From Armigeres subalbatus (Eukaryota > Arthropoda > Insecta > Diptera > Culicidae): a stretch of 64,000 nucleotides of DNA. The stretch is taken from assembly GCF_024139115.2 (NCBI RefSeq), contig NC_085141.1, positions 376,680,995-376,744,994 on the forward strand. The letters run 5' to 3'. Below the pieces are notes generated by a model, which saw only the letters and a program-made list of their open reading frames with translations, ran no database searches and had not been told where the DNA came from. Numbering within the stretch: the first letter of the stretch is position 1; every line of letters begins with the position of its first letter. The translations under genes and the position numbers were made by a program. Of this stretch, positions 1 to 12,129 are shown piece after piece.

Positions 1-33
1 TAGAACAAAACCTGCCAAAGCCGTCATTCCCCC
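1..33. mobile_element. Right edge of a TA-flanked MITE, cut by the window start
   Basis: The first 33 bases match, in reverse complement, the terminal inverted repeat of the complete MITE at 11216-11406. The shared block is GGCTTTGGCAGGTTTTGTTC. The copy ends in a run of Cs followed by TA at 34-35, the expected TA target. The rest lies outside the window. Confidence 0.75.
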
Positions 34-665
34 TACCTATTAAGTACTATGGCTGTTAGGCCTCTGCAAACTAGAAGTTGGTCACGCGAATTAGTGCGAC
101 ATTAGCAATCTCATACTTTTGCATCAACTGTCGACGGTGCCAACATAGTGTAAATGGAATAGTCAGTGCTGTCACTTTTTCTAACGGGAAGAATATTCCT
201 TCCATTATTGTATTGCAAGAAATAATCACATTTCGTTTTGAGTTTCTTTATTGCGTCAAGTGCGCAGACGACCTTACTGTTTAGATCGCAATACGGATCT
301 GTAAAGTTACAATAAGATGGTGGTATTAAATGGAATAGTAAGACATGTAAATAGCAGCTATCCCCATTAAACAACTAAACATTTGACATTCGAGAAAAAA
401 AATCGATTGGATTTTACATTTTGGCTTAGCCTAAATCAATTTCTATTAAAAGTAGCAGCAAGCTCAACTGCATGTTTATTTGCACAAAATATTTTCATCT
501 GTGTATGGCAGATATTGAATTTGTTCAGGTATCTAGAAAAAAATATTATAAAATTTAACCTGAACCAACAGTTGAACTCTATGTTTTTGTGTTTGCTAAC
601 ATGGCTGGACTGGACACCTATTAGAGTTATTTTTTACATTGTTGAATGCTTTATTTGCCTTTTGT
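34..665. other. AT-rich sequence, no gene recognised
   Basis: No conserved protein, RNA gene or clear repeat is visible. A 132-codon frame at 383-781 runs into the following SINE and has AT-driven composition, so I do not treat it as a gene. Confidence 0.5.
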
Positions 666-677
666 ATGCACATCAAC

Positions 678-957
678 TGTGGGCCCTCCTTAGCCGCGCG
701 GTAAGACACGCAGCTACAAACCAAGACCATGCTGAGGCTGGATTCGATTCACGGTGCCGGTCTAGGCAATTTTCGTCTTAGAAATTGTCCCGACTTCCCT
801 GGGCATAAAAGTATCATCGTATTGGCCTCATGATATACGAATGCAGAAATGGTAACTTGGCTTAGAAACCTCGCAGTTAATAACAGTGGAAGTGAAGAAC
901 ACTAAGCTGCGAGGCGGTAATGTCCCAGTGAGAGATGTTATGCCAATGAAGAAGAAG
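678..957 (+). mobile_element. Feilai-like: Feilai-like tRNA-derived SINE
   Basis: A 280-bp SINE. Near its 5' end a pol III A-box-like TAGCCGCGCGGTAAG and a B-box-like GGATTCGATTCAC give a tRNA-related head; a tRNA-unrelated body and a short GAAGAAGAAG tail follow. It is flanked by 12-bp direct repeats with one mismatch, ATGCACATCAAC at 666-677 and ATGCACAGCAAC at 958-969, which I read as the target-site duplication. Such SINEs are copied by LINE machinery in trans. The family name is from memory of Aedes Feilai layout and tail; the SINE structure itself is directly visible. Confidence 0.85.
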
Positions 958-969
958 ATGCACAGCAAC

Positions 970-3900
970 CAGAAACTGTTTTTAAATAATGTCTATAGAA
1001 TAGGTATTCTTCTATATAGACAGAAATATTCGGGTTAAAGTGTTTATCAAAATGAAAAAAATTAATGAAACTCTAAGATGAAACCAAAGTCAAAACCATA
1101 GGTTGATTTCTTTCTTTTATAACTCGTCTATTTCACCGTTTTGTTGCTTACATAAAAAGGTCTCCGCTAAAAACCCCATTAACGCAGTAATGAAGTGAAG
1201 TATTATAATATTTATCTACCATATATAATTTTTTTTGCAAGGTTTTGTTATATACTCAAAAAAAAATCAAGTTTTTTTCATTTTTGCATATGCTTTTTCA
1301 AAACTTTCAAAGCCTCCTTAGAATGAGTACACAAGTAGGTTTATATTTTCCACACTACGAGTTTCATGCTGCTGATTAGGACGAACATCCCCTTTTCGTA
1401 CGTTTCTTAATGACTAATTGTTTTCCTGCCACCATGAACAAAGCACCATCCTTCCGTCTGCAAATCGTTCCAAACTCATCATGACCGGTTCGAGGTTTTA
1501 CCCCTTTTTTTGTCTAATACCATGTCCCGCACGTCCGTCTAGCCATCAGCAAGAGGAACCCGCTGTGCCGCTCCACCCGATCGGACAACCGATTCACCGG
1601 GACACAACAATGCAAAGAGGGAGGTCTATTTTGTCAAAACAAATATGATCGGTTGACAAAGCAAATAGTTTGGAGAAATGATTGAATGCGAAAACTTATT
1701 ACGTTACCCGTCGTCGGTCGTCGCCTTGTAAGCCGTGTCCAGTGGGTTGGTGAAAGGCTGCGAAAAACGGGACCCTTCTACGCCCCCGGTCCCTAATTTC
1801 AGCATGCTTTCGGATGGCATAATGATTTTTGCAAACATCAATTATGCTGTTTTTCTGTGTTATGAACATCAGTGTTTTTGGGGGCGTTTCGTTCGGGCTC
1901 GTATTTGCATTCCGTAATGATCTGCTGGCTCGGGACCAGGCAGTTGCTCCAGTTTCTGCTACCTCCAACTTGGCCAACTAGCTTAAGGTCGCCAAAAACA
2001 AACAGCCAAAAATTGAGATCAGGGCAGAGTTGTAGCTGAATTGTTTTACAATGTTTACATTTATAAAGGATTTTTTACTGCCAGGTTTCAGGGACGTTCA
2101 TTGCTCTGGGGAAAGTGAAACACAAAAGGACTTTCACAAAAGAGTTTGTTACTCTTTATGGCGAGAGGACATCTTCGGGGTGCAGTGCCTTTTACGGGCC
2201 AGTTGCGACTCTCGGTGTCTGATGTTATTTTTTTTATTGCACTTTTTAAATACCGGAACATTGGTTCTCAAGCAATGCATCATGACTCCAGGATGAAGAG
2301 CCGAGTTGCCGGTGATATAGTTCAAGTGACTTACTTTTTTCGCACCTAACGCAGTTGGTTTCTATTAATTTCCTCAATACGACCGAGTAAAGTGATACAT
2401 AAATAACATTTTTATTCAAACCTGGCCTTCTGTTGAGAATTTGTAAAAGGATTCTATCTTTCTGTTGAAACACTATAAAAAGGTGATTGATTGATTGACG
2501 AATTTAAAAAATAATAGGTGTACTGTTATCCATATTTTATCAACTTAGGATACTTGAAGAATAGATTAAATGCGCCTGAAAGAGAGAAAAATAAATTATT
2601 AGAAACCTTTTTGATGACGGTATTACACAAATTATTGGTTCAACGTAAACCTACGTAATAGAAGACTAAGAAAAGTTACTAATTGGTATTTGGCATTTTA
2701 GTCACGAATTTAACCACGAAGAATCAGCAAGTAATTGGATTTCCTGTTGGTTAAAAAGCTTGGGAACGTCTGACCTAGAGAAACTAGTCCACTGTAAATG
2801 AAGTCCAGGCAGGCCGACAGCAGCAACGAAAGGACACCCGTGGTTGGGCAGTGAACATATTTTTTATGATTTTTTACATTTATGCCTCCTCAGTGGGTGA
2901 AAGTTTGCAAAAATTTTGACGTTAGCCAAAAGGTTGACGTTTGATTTTTACTGCATTTTTTATGAGGTCTCAGTACAACTAGTAGACTACTTTTTATTGT
3001 TCTAACGGCCAAGAGTCTGTGCCATCGGACCAATTACGGTCTGTCCTTTCGGTAAAATTTTGCTCTGCTAATTTTGACCGTTGTTTTACCGTTCTGTGAC
3101 GCGGGCACTAAGTAGGCTTTGCATTTTTCTCTCAACTTCGATGTCTTGTTTCATATTGCCCATTCAGAAGCCTACCTGGATATCAACCCTTTCGACCGAA
3201 CCTCGAACTGACCGGTCGTAAAACGGGGCTTGGCGGATCAATAATTTAAACCAAAAACAAACTGTTGAAAGTTTTGAATATGTGCCCCGCTCGGACCGAT
3301 TGTCCACTGCCGATGGTGCATGATTACAAAGCAAAACAAACCGGTCCCGAAACAAAGGCACTAAATTAGGATTAAAGCTTTATACTGACAAATGACGAAT
3401 GACCTCATATCGGTGCGGAGGAGGTGGGCGGATCACGAACATCGGACAGTGCACCGACAGGATTGCCTTTGTTTTTGACCTGCAATTTTGGCTACCCGGG
3501 CCAAGTGAGTTCGAAAAATTCCCGGAACGATTGGAGGATGCAGCGAAAGGACGGAAAAGGACACGGATACCTCCGAAGGTGGTGGGTCCTGGGAGAGGAT
3601 GTGTAATTAAACGCAAGCGGACTGCAAAGGCACAGCGGATGGAACTGTTTGACGAGGTACGGTAGATTCGGACAACATCTCGGCGCAATGAAAGGAAATA
3701 TTATTTTGTGTCGGGGTGGTGTGGTGTAACTAAATTTGGTTGGATAACTTTTTTTGTGTTGAATAAGGAACGCTTGTTTGATCCGGTTTCGGACCCATGC
3801 GTTAGAGACTGTTGACGCAAAAAGCAGATGGTTTCCTGAATGGAGAATGCAAGCTGAGAACCTGTGCTGTCCAAAATATGATGTATGAAAATCAAATCTA

Positions 3901-4239
3901 AATCAAATTAAAACTAAATAATGCATCGATGTTAACTCTGTTCAAATCTCAATTTTTTGCAATAAATCATAAGAAACTATGAAACTCCTTTTGATTGCTG
4001 TATTAAACGAATTAATACAGGAGTTATGAAATGAAGTTCAAGATCAAGAATTGTAAAAGAACTAAACCGCCAAAAATCTCATAGTTGTCCCATATAAATA
4101 CGAATTCTAGCACAGAAAAGACAGATATGCGATTACAGGCAGCAGATTTAACAACTAAAAAACTGTGCTCGATCACGATTATTGCCGAAAACTAGAGATA
4201 TGATAAAAATCGCATAGAAAACTGAATTGCGAATTAAAT
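970..4239. other. Non-coding sequence, no gene recognised
   Basis: AT-rich DNA with GC-richer islands near 1400-2000 and 3160-3700. The frames there (for example 88 codons at 3399-3665) show no recognisable domain, and each strand offers equally long competing frames. From about 4230 the sequence grades into GATTTG-rich words that lead into the satellite. Confidence 0.5.
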
Positions 4240-4530
4240 TGGGTTAGATTGAATTTGCATAGAATTTGGGTTTGATTTGCATTAAATTTGGATTGGTTTT
4301 AGGTTTGGATGGATTTGAATTGGATTTGGGTCGGATTTGGATTCGGGTTGGATTTGAATAGAATTTGAATTGGATTTGGATTGGACTTGGATTGGATTTA
4401 GATTGGATTTGAATTGGATTTGGATTGGATTTGGATTGGATTTGGATTGGATTTGGATTGGATTTGGATTGGATTTGGATTGGATTTGGATTGGATTTGG
4501 ATTGGATTTGGATTGGATTTGGATTGGATT
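4240..4530 (+). repeat. Left flank of satellite: 11-mer GGATTTGGATT
   Basis: Degenerate GATTTG-type words at 4240-4375 sharpen into near-perfect tandem copies of the 11-mer GGATTTGGATT at about 4400-4535. The same 11-mer reappears on the far side of the array (7860-7960 and 8440-8525), so the 10-mer core is bracketed by it. Since 11 is not a multiple of 3, every frame reads the same 11-residue repeat. Confidence 0.95.
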
Positions 4531-7500
4531 TGGATTGGTTTGGATTGGTTGGATTGGTTTGGATTGGTTTGGATTGGTTTAGATTGGTTGGATTGGTTTA
4601 GATTGGTTTGGATTAGATTTGGTTCAATTTGGATTGGTTTGGATTGGTTGGATTGGTTTGGATTGGTTTGGATTGGTTTGGATTGGTTTGGATTGGTTGG
4701 ATTGGTTTGGATTGGTTTGGATTGGTTTGGATTGGTTTGGTTGGTTTGGATTGGTTTGGATTGGTTTGGATTGGTTGGATTGGTTTGGATTGGTTTGGAT
4801 TGGTTTGGATTGGTTTGGATTGGTTTGGATTGGTTTGGATTGGTTTGGATTGGTTTGGATTGGTTTGGATTGGTTTGGATTGGTTTGGATTGGTTTGGAT
4901 TGGTTTGGTTGGTTTGGATTGGTTTGGTTGGTTTGGATTGGTTTGGATTGGTTTGGATTGGTTTGGATTGGTTTGGATTGGTTTGGTTGGTTTGGATTGG
5001 TTTGGATTGGTTTGGATTGGTTTGGATTGGTTTGGATTGGTTTGGTTGGTTTGGATTGGTTTGGATTGGTTTGGATTGGTTTGGATTGGTTTGGATTGGT
5101 TTGGATTGGTTTGGATTGGTTTGGATTGGTTTGGATTGGTTTGGATTGGTTTGGATTGGTTTGGATTGGTTTGGATTGGTTTGGATTGGTTTGGATTGGT
5201 TTGGATTGGTTTGGATTGGTTTGGATTGGTTTGGATTGGTTTGGATTGGTTTGGTTGGTTTGGATTGGTTTGGATTGGTTTGGATTGGTTTGGATTGGTT
5301 TGGATTGGTTTGGATTGGTTTGGATTGGTTTGGATTGGTTTGGATTGGTTTGGTTGGTTTGGATTGGTTTGGATTGGTTTGGATTGGTTTGGATTGGTTT
5401 GGATTTGGATTGGTTTGGATTGGTTTGGATTGGTTTGGTTGGTTTGGATTGGTTTGGATTGGTTTGGATTGGTTTGGATTGGTTTGGATTGGTTTGGATT
5501 GGTTTGGATTGGTTTGGATTGGTTTGGATTGGTTTGGATTGGTTTGGATTGGTTTGGATTGGTTTGGATTGGTTTGGATTGGTTTGGTTGGTTTGGATTG
5601 GTTTGGATTGGTTTGGTTGGTTTGGATTGGTTTGGATTGGTTTGGATTGGTTTGGATTGGTTTGGATTGGTTTGGATTGGTTGGATTGGTTTGGATTGGT
5701 TTGGATTGGTTTGGATTGGTTTGGATTGGTTTGGATTGGTTTGGATTGGTTTGGATTGGTTTGGATTGGTTTGGATTGGTTTGGATTGGTTTGGATTGGT
5801 TTGGATTGGTTTGGATTGGTTTGGATTGGTTTGGATTGGTTTGGATTGGTTTGGATTGGTTTGGTTGGTTTGGATTGGTTTGGATTGGTTTGGATTGGTT
5901 TGGATTGGTTTGGTTGGTTTGGATTGGTTTGGATTGGTTTGGATTGGTTTGGATTGGTTTGGATTGGTTTGGATTGGTTTGGTTGGTTTGGTTGGTTTGG
6001 TTTGGATTGGTTTGGATTGGTTTGGATTGGTTTGGATTGGTTTGGATTGGTTTGGATTGGTTTGGATTGGTTTGGATTGGTTTGGATTGGTTTGGATTGG
6101 TTTGGATTGGTTTGGATTGGTTTGGATTGGTTTGGATTGGTTTGGATTGGTTTGGATTGGTTTGGATTGGTTTGGATTGGTTTGGATTGGTTTGGATTGG
6201 TTTGGATTGGTTTGGATTGGTTTGGTTGGTTTGGATTGGTTTGGATTGGTTTGGTTGGATTGGTTTGGATTGGTTTGGATTGGTTTGGATTGGTTTGGAT
6301 TGGTTTGGTTGGTTTGGATTGGTTTGGTTGGTTTGGATTGGTTTGGTTGGTTTGGTTGGTTTGGATTGGTTTGGATTGGTTTGGATTGGTTTGGTTTGGT
6401 TTGGTTGGTTTGGTTTGGTTTGGTTTGGATTGGTTTGGATTGGTTTGGATTGGTTTGGATTGGTTTGGTTGGTTTGGATTGGTTTGGATTGGTTTGGATT
6501 GGTTTGGATTGGTTTGGATTGGTTGGTTTGGTTGGTTTGGATTGGTTTGGATTGGTTTGGATTGGTTTGGATTGGTTTGGATTGGTTTGGATTGGTTTGG
6601 ATTGGTTTGGATTGGTTTGGATTGGTTTGGATTGGTTTGGATTGGTTTGGATTGGTTTGGATTGGTTTGGATTGGTTTGGATTGGTTTGGATTGGTTTGG
6701 TTGGTTTGGATTGGTTTGGATTGGTTTGGATTGGTTTGGATTGGTTTGGATTGGTTTGGTTGGTTTGGATTGGTTTGGATTGGTTTGGATTGGTTTGGAT
6801 TGGTTTGGATTGGTTTGGATTGGTTTGGATTGGTTTGGATTGGTTTGGATTGGTTTGGATTGGTTTGGTTGGTTTGGATTGGTTTGGTTGGTTTGGATTG
6901 GTTTGGTTGGTTTGGATTGGTTTGGATTGGTTTGGATTGGTTTGGTTGGTTTGGATTGGTTTGGTTGGTTTGGATTGGTTTGGATTGGTTTGGATTGGTT
7001 TGGATTGGTTTGGTTGGTTTGGATTGGTTTGGATTGGTTTGGATTGGTTTGGTTGGTTTGGATTGGTTTGGATTGGTTTGGATTGGTTTGGATTGGTTTG
7101 GATTGGTTTGGATTGGTTTGGATTGGTTTGGATTGGTTTGGATTGGTTTGGATTGGTTTGGATTGGTTTGGATTGGTTTGGATTGGTTTGGATTGGTTTG
7201 GATTGGTTTGGATTGGTTTGGTTTGGATTGGTTTGGATTGGTTTGGATTGGTTTGGATTGGTTTGGATTGGTTTGGTTTGGATTGGTTTGTTGGTTTGGA
7301 TTGGTTTGGATTGGTTTGGATTGGTTTGGATTGGTTTGGATTGGTTTGGATTGGTTTGGATTGGTTTGGTTGGTTTGGATTGGTTTGGATTGGTTTGGAT
7401 TGGTTTGGATTGGTTTGGATTGGTTTGGATTGGTTTGGATTGGTTTGGATTGGTTTGGATTGGTTTGGATTGGTTTGGATTGGTTTGGATTGGTTTGGAT

Positions 7501-7690
7501 TGGTTTGGATTGGTTTGGATTCGATTTGGATTTGAATTGGTTTGGATTGGTTTGGATTGGTTTTGATTCGATTTGGATTGGTTTGGTTTGGATTGGTTTG
7601 GATTGGTTTGGAATGGTTTGAATGGATTTGGAATGGTTTGGAATGGTTTGGATTGGTTTGGATTGGTTTGGATTGGTTTGAATTGGGTTG
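4531..7690 (+). repeat. Satellite core: 10-mer GGTTTGGATT, about 3.1 kb
   Basis: Roughly 300 tandem copies of GGTTTGGATT with scattered 9-bp variants (GGTTTGGTT and GGTTGGATT). The unit is effectively two pentamers, GGTTT and GGATT, so a GG pair occurs every five bases on the plus strand, a two-tetrad G-quadruplex spacing. The unit has no stop codon on either strand. The frames at 4414-7566, 4619-7621 and 4629-7535 all read the same repeating FGLVWIGLDW and are artefacts. The 10-mer equals the flanking 11-mer minus one A, suggesting it arose inside an 11-mer array and expanded. Confidence 0.97.
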
Positions 7691-8535
7691 TGATTGGTTT
7701 AGATTCGATTTGGTTTGGATTGGTTTGGATTGGTTTGGATTGGTTTGGATTGGTTGGATTGGTTTGGATTGGATTTGGATTGGTTTGGATTGGATTTTGT
7801 TGGTTTGGATTGGTTTGGATTGGTTTGGATTGGTTTGGATTGGTTTGGATTGGTTTGGATTGGATTAGGATTGGATTGGATTTGGATTGGATTTGGATTG
7901 GATTTGGATTGGATTTGTATTGGATTTAGATTCGATTTGGATTGGATTTGATTTGGTTTGGATTTGGAGTGGGATTGGATTGGATTTGGGTTGGATTTGG
8001 AATGGATTTGTATTGAATTTAGGATTCGATTTGGATTTGATTTGGTTTGGATTGGATTTGGATTGGATTTGGATTGTATTTGGATTGGATTTGTATTCGA
8101 ATTGGATTTGATTTGGATTGGCTTTGGATTGGTTTGGATTGGTTTGGATTGATTTGCATTGGTTTGGATTGGTTTGGAATGGATTGGTTTGGATTGGTTT
8201 GGATTGGTTTGGATTGGTTTGGATTGGTTTGGATTGGTTTGGGTTGGATTTGGATTGATTTCTATTGGTTTAGATTCGATTTGGATTGGTTTGATTTGGT
8301 TTGGTTTGGATTGGGATTGGATTGGTTTGGATTGGTTTGAATTGGTTTGTATTGGTTTAGATTCGATTTGGATTGGATTTGCATTGGTTTGGATTGGTTT
8401 GGATTGGTTTGGATTGGTTTGGATTGGTTTGCATTGGATTGGATTGGATTTGGATTGGTTTGGATTGGATTTGGATTGGATTTGGATTGGATTTGAATTG
8501 GATTTGGATTGGATTTGGATTGGATCAAGTTTAGA
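7691..8535 (+). repeat. Right flank of satellite: mixed 10-mer and 11-mer with internal duplications
   Basis: Diverged 10-mers and 11-mers are mixed. A diagnostic variant, TTTAGATTCGATTT or a close relative, recurs near 7697, 7926, 8021, 8268 and 8358, with similar neighbours each time. This points to segmental duplication of longer blocks inside the array edge. Clean 11-mers return at about 8440-8525, where the array ends. A 296-codon minus frame here is repeat-derived (NQSKPIQTNP-type). Confidence 0.93.
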
Positions 8536-11150
8536 TTGAGGATTGAGAATTAGGATTAGGAGTAGATCAAGTTTAGATTGAGTCTGCAAATCAATTTGGT
8601 GTTTTCAAGTTAGTGAACTTGAGATGGATATGAATTAAGGATTGACTGGCTTCGTTATGAATCGAAAATAAATTAAATTGCTTTTTTGCTCAAACAGTTT
8701 TGAGTTTCATAAAAAAATCGTGTTTCAGCGTTGATTGAAATTCATTTATTGCAACGCGTGCCGAAGGATAATTGACCAAACTATTTGAAGAAATGCCCAA
8801 ACTCGAAAGCGTAATCCGCTTAAAACTACTTATCGATTCTCTTCGGCTTTTTATTCGACCAACAGTTCCGTATCTTTCCAAACAAACATCTTCTTCTGTA
8901 ATGTCGAAAAGTTGCAGAACTTCGAAACCAGAAGATGTTTTTCTTATGTTTCGTCCCCTTTTGCATCAGGTCCAGCCAGATGTGTGTCACCAACCAGCGG
9001 ACAGTGGACGATATCGGTTGGAGCGGAAAACGGTAGCAACAAAGAAAAAACGGGATTAGGCTTGAAATTTATTCCTTTGCCTTCATCTTAACGGTTTGTT
9101 CGGTGTACGATTCGACGGACGACGGTCGATGATTGCAATTAGAACGCATCCGAGGGTCGAAGGACAGCTGCTTTTCGGCGCGAATTTCGATTCACGTGTG
9201 TTTCTGCGCAACAGCAATTATCGAGGGATGGCACACGTTTTTTTTTCGCTCGTCAACAAGTTTGGCTACATTTTTATTTCTTTAAAAACCGAAAGTCGAA
9301 GGTCAGAGAGCCGAGAGCCGTTTGCCATTTCTCGTTCCCCAATCGTCATCATCGTACGTCGACCCAGGTTTGGTTGGGCCGAACACAGTAGGCGCTAACT
9401 TGATGGTTGTCAAGCCATCAGCTGTCACCAGCTTTGATTAGGGATACGGACTCGGTGGGACGTGTTGCGGGTCGCGAAAAATTAAACTCCCATTTGGTTT
9501 GCCGACGAGTGTTGGACTCCAGAAGTTGGTAATGCGATACGATTTAAATTTGATTTGATGTGGAGTTGACGTGTGAAAGTTTTAATCACTTCACAAGGGG
9601 TTTCAAATTGTGCTGTAAAAAATAAATTTTGCCGGAAAATACGATTTTATGCATCTGAAATTCAATGGTGGTGCTAATTACAAGATCATTGATATTTGAT
9701 ACGATGCATAAAAAAACTAGACTTCTAAGAATTCCACTCAGAAGGTACATGCATCGAATGATAAACCAGCTCACCCTTGTACTTGCCAAAAAACATTAAT
9801 CAGGATATACATTTTGTAATATATTTTATAACAAGCCGAGTGTCATTAGAGCTCTTCGAAGAACTTTAGAATCAATTTTTAACGGAATTTGAAATAAAGG
9901 TAAATTTTTAATTTTTTTTTCGGAAGTTCCAAATATTTTTATATTGTTTTCGGAAAATTCAAAAGTTATATCACAAAAATACTTCACAACGGTATTTATT
10001 CAATCTCTTGTAATGGGATTGAGTTTTTAAATTATTAAAATTAATTTTCAAGGACTACAAGACACACAGATAAACAAGTTCTTAAGTAACCTAACCGAAT
10101 GCAAGCATCCTCCATCGAAAATCAATCCCACCGACTGTCAACAACACTTTCGTCCAACTGTCCTAGGCCTCTCAACACAAGCACCGGGGACCAAACCGAT
10201 TTACCCCCAGCGAAGCGGGTTGACAGTTGAAATAATATTATCATCTATTTTCCGAATGTGTGGCACCCCGCTCTCCGTTCCGAATCCAGGCCATCCCCGC
10301 AAGCAGCGCAATTTCCTTCGGGGATAGATTTCGGATCGCAGCAGTCCACCTCCTCGTTCGGCTTAACACCCCCATCAGGTCTGCTTTGTCGCCGAGCAGG
10401 TCCTGTGTGCCGTGTGTCCTGTCTCATCGGACCGAAGGTGATTTAACCTTTTCAAATCCTTCGCCCTTTTTTTTTCTTTGCAGCGCCTCCTCGTTGTTGG
10501 TGTTCCGAGCCGGGGCTAGGAAAAACGGACCGTCTGCTTCTTTTCATGACATTTTTTCGGACATCCGCTCCGGAGGAAATTGCGCTCGTCACCACCATAT
10601 TCGGGAAGAGTCAAACGGCGAACCTCTTTCACTTTCTGGCACTACGCACCCCGATCCGTTGAAAAGAGTCTGGAGATGGCATTCCAGTGAAGAAAGAAAA
10701 CTTTTCTGAAGAAAGATGAAAAGATTATAATCCACTTATAGTGCTCGAAGGCTTTCCACATATTTTTTTTCTCGTTCCGTCCCAGGTTTGCGTTCAATCC
10801 GTCCACTTGCAATTCATTCGGCTGCGATTATTGAGAGCGAAATTGTTTAATAACAAACGGTGGAACTTGGAGTATTATGCTTACGGATGAAAAACAAAAT
10901 CGATTTCTTTTACGGTCGGCAGGACAGGAAGTAATCTAACTTTAGTTGTGCTTTTCAAACTTTGTAGCCCACATTGTCAGGAAATGGAATCTGCAACAGG
11001 ACACCCTTTGTGGAAAATGGTTGAGTTCTGGCAATCGAATGAACTGATATTGTATGAAATTTACCTTTTCAGATTATTAGTAAATAACGCCCAGACAATA
11101 TTTTAGAATAGTTACATGTATAGGCAATTCGCCTAATTGTGCAGTACATA
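8536..11150. other. Non-coding sequence, no gene recognised
   Basis: Mixed sequence with GC-richer blocks at about 8900-9500 and 10080-10720. The longest plus frame (149 codons, 10260-10709) overlaps competing frames and shows no domain I recognise. Confidence 0.45.
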
Positions 11151-11154
11151 TATA

Positions 11155-11213
11155 CAGGCATACCTCGATAGTACGTCCCCTCGATTGTACGTACATTTTA
11201 CCTCGATAGTACG
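11155..11213 (+). mobile_element. pogo/Tigger-like terminal inverted repeat, left end only
   Basis: After a TA dinucleotide at 11153-11154 the sequence reads CAGGCATACCTCGATAGTAC, closely resembling the CAGGCATACCTCG start of pogo/Tigger termini. It continues with repeats of the type CCTCGATTGTACGT. No matching right end was found, and the sequence is interrupted at 11214 by the next MITE. Probably an orphan end. Confidence 0.6.
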
Positions 11214-11215
11214 TA

Positions 11216-11406
11216 GGGGTAATGACGGCTTTGGCAGGTTTTGTTCTATTATTGGCAGGGGTTTTTTTTATGACTGATTATGCTCAAATTTGGCCCAAAC
11301 ATTCTTTGCATATCAAAGAATATTGTGGCCAAATTTCATAAAATTCGGTCGACAAAAACCCCCCTGCCAATAATAGAACAAAACCTGCCAAAGCCGTCTG
11401 TTCCCC
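11216..11406. mobile_element. TA-flanked MITE with TIRs of about 50 bp
   Basis: A 191-bp element. Left GGGGTAATGACGG and right (reverse complement) GGGGAACAGACGG both continue into the shared GGCTTTGGCAGGTTTTGTTC and on to TATTATTGGCAGGGG. TA dinucleotides lie immediately outside at 11214-11215 and 11407-11408. There is no coding capacity; TA targets fit Tc1/mariner-type mobilisation in trans. A second copy is cut by the window start. Confidence 0.88.
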
Positions 11407-11714
11407 TACACCAAAAAAAAAATTGTATCATGTATTTTATGCAACCAGAGCCGCATCTTGGATGCCCTTGGCAAAACCATGATCTTACAAATGAAAATAA
11501 AAATGCGAAATTTAAAATTTTTTTAGACATTTTGGAATTTATCTAAAAAGTAAGAAGCTTTAGTAGTTTATAGATGCTTTAAATATCATTCAATACTGCG
11601 AAGAAGAACCTTATTCATGGAAAGTCCTGTGATTGCAGAATCTCTTTCTGAGATTTTTTCAATTTGGTGATACTTTTTTGATTATTCCTCAAATTATGTA
11701 AAGCAAAGCATCTT

Positions 11715-11866
11715 TTAAGGACAAGCCTCCCGGAATCCAAAATAAAAAGCCACTCACAACTGTCATTTTTATTATTCCACGCTTGCTGCGACGCATCAAA
11801 GCTGGAAGAATATAAATGACAGTTGTGTGTGGCTTCCGTTTTGAATGGGCTGCCCTTGCAAACGAG
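11715..11866. mobile_element. Hairpin MITE
   Basis: The sequence AAGCCACTCACAACTGTCAT at 11747 is mirrored by ATGACAGTTGTGTGTGGCTT ending at 11835. The inverted similarity extends outward (ACAAGCC-type on the left, GGGCTGCCCTTG on the right). The central stem-loop is about 89 bp. Part of the right arm recurs at 37968-38240, where another MITE has inserted into it. Confidence 0.7.
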
Positions 11867-12129
11867 AGTGCAGTCAGTTTTCAACTTTCGTTATCATTTC
11901 CTAAGGCTCTCATAGATGTATAAATTTTATTTGCAGCAAAAACAGCACGCGGCCAAATTTTCAATAAAAAAGTAGCTTCTTTTCTGGAGATATATTTTTC
12001 TTACGCGACTATCTGGCGCTTAGTGTTCGTTGCAATTAAAAATAAGCGGAAGAGAATTTTTTTTATTGCGATACAATATATTGCACATTCATGAGACAGT
12101 TGGCGTATATGTCTTTGAAGAGACTGTTT

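Noticed and set aside
383..781. 132-codon frame
   Set aside because: AT-driven composition, and its end lies inside the Feilai-like SINE.
4414..7566. 1050-codon open frame and its two sister frames
   Set aside because: All are translations of the stop-free 10-mer satellite and give the same 10-residue repeat in each frame; no gene-like features.
4240..8535. Telomeric array
   Set aside because: The pentamer resembles insect TTAGG only loosely, mosquitoes lack telomerase repeats, and the array is internal between ordinary sequence.
7699..8589. 296-codon minus frame rich in Asn, Gln, Pro and Lys
   Set aside because: Reverse-strand reading of the same satellite edge.
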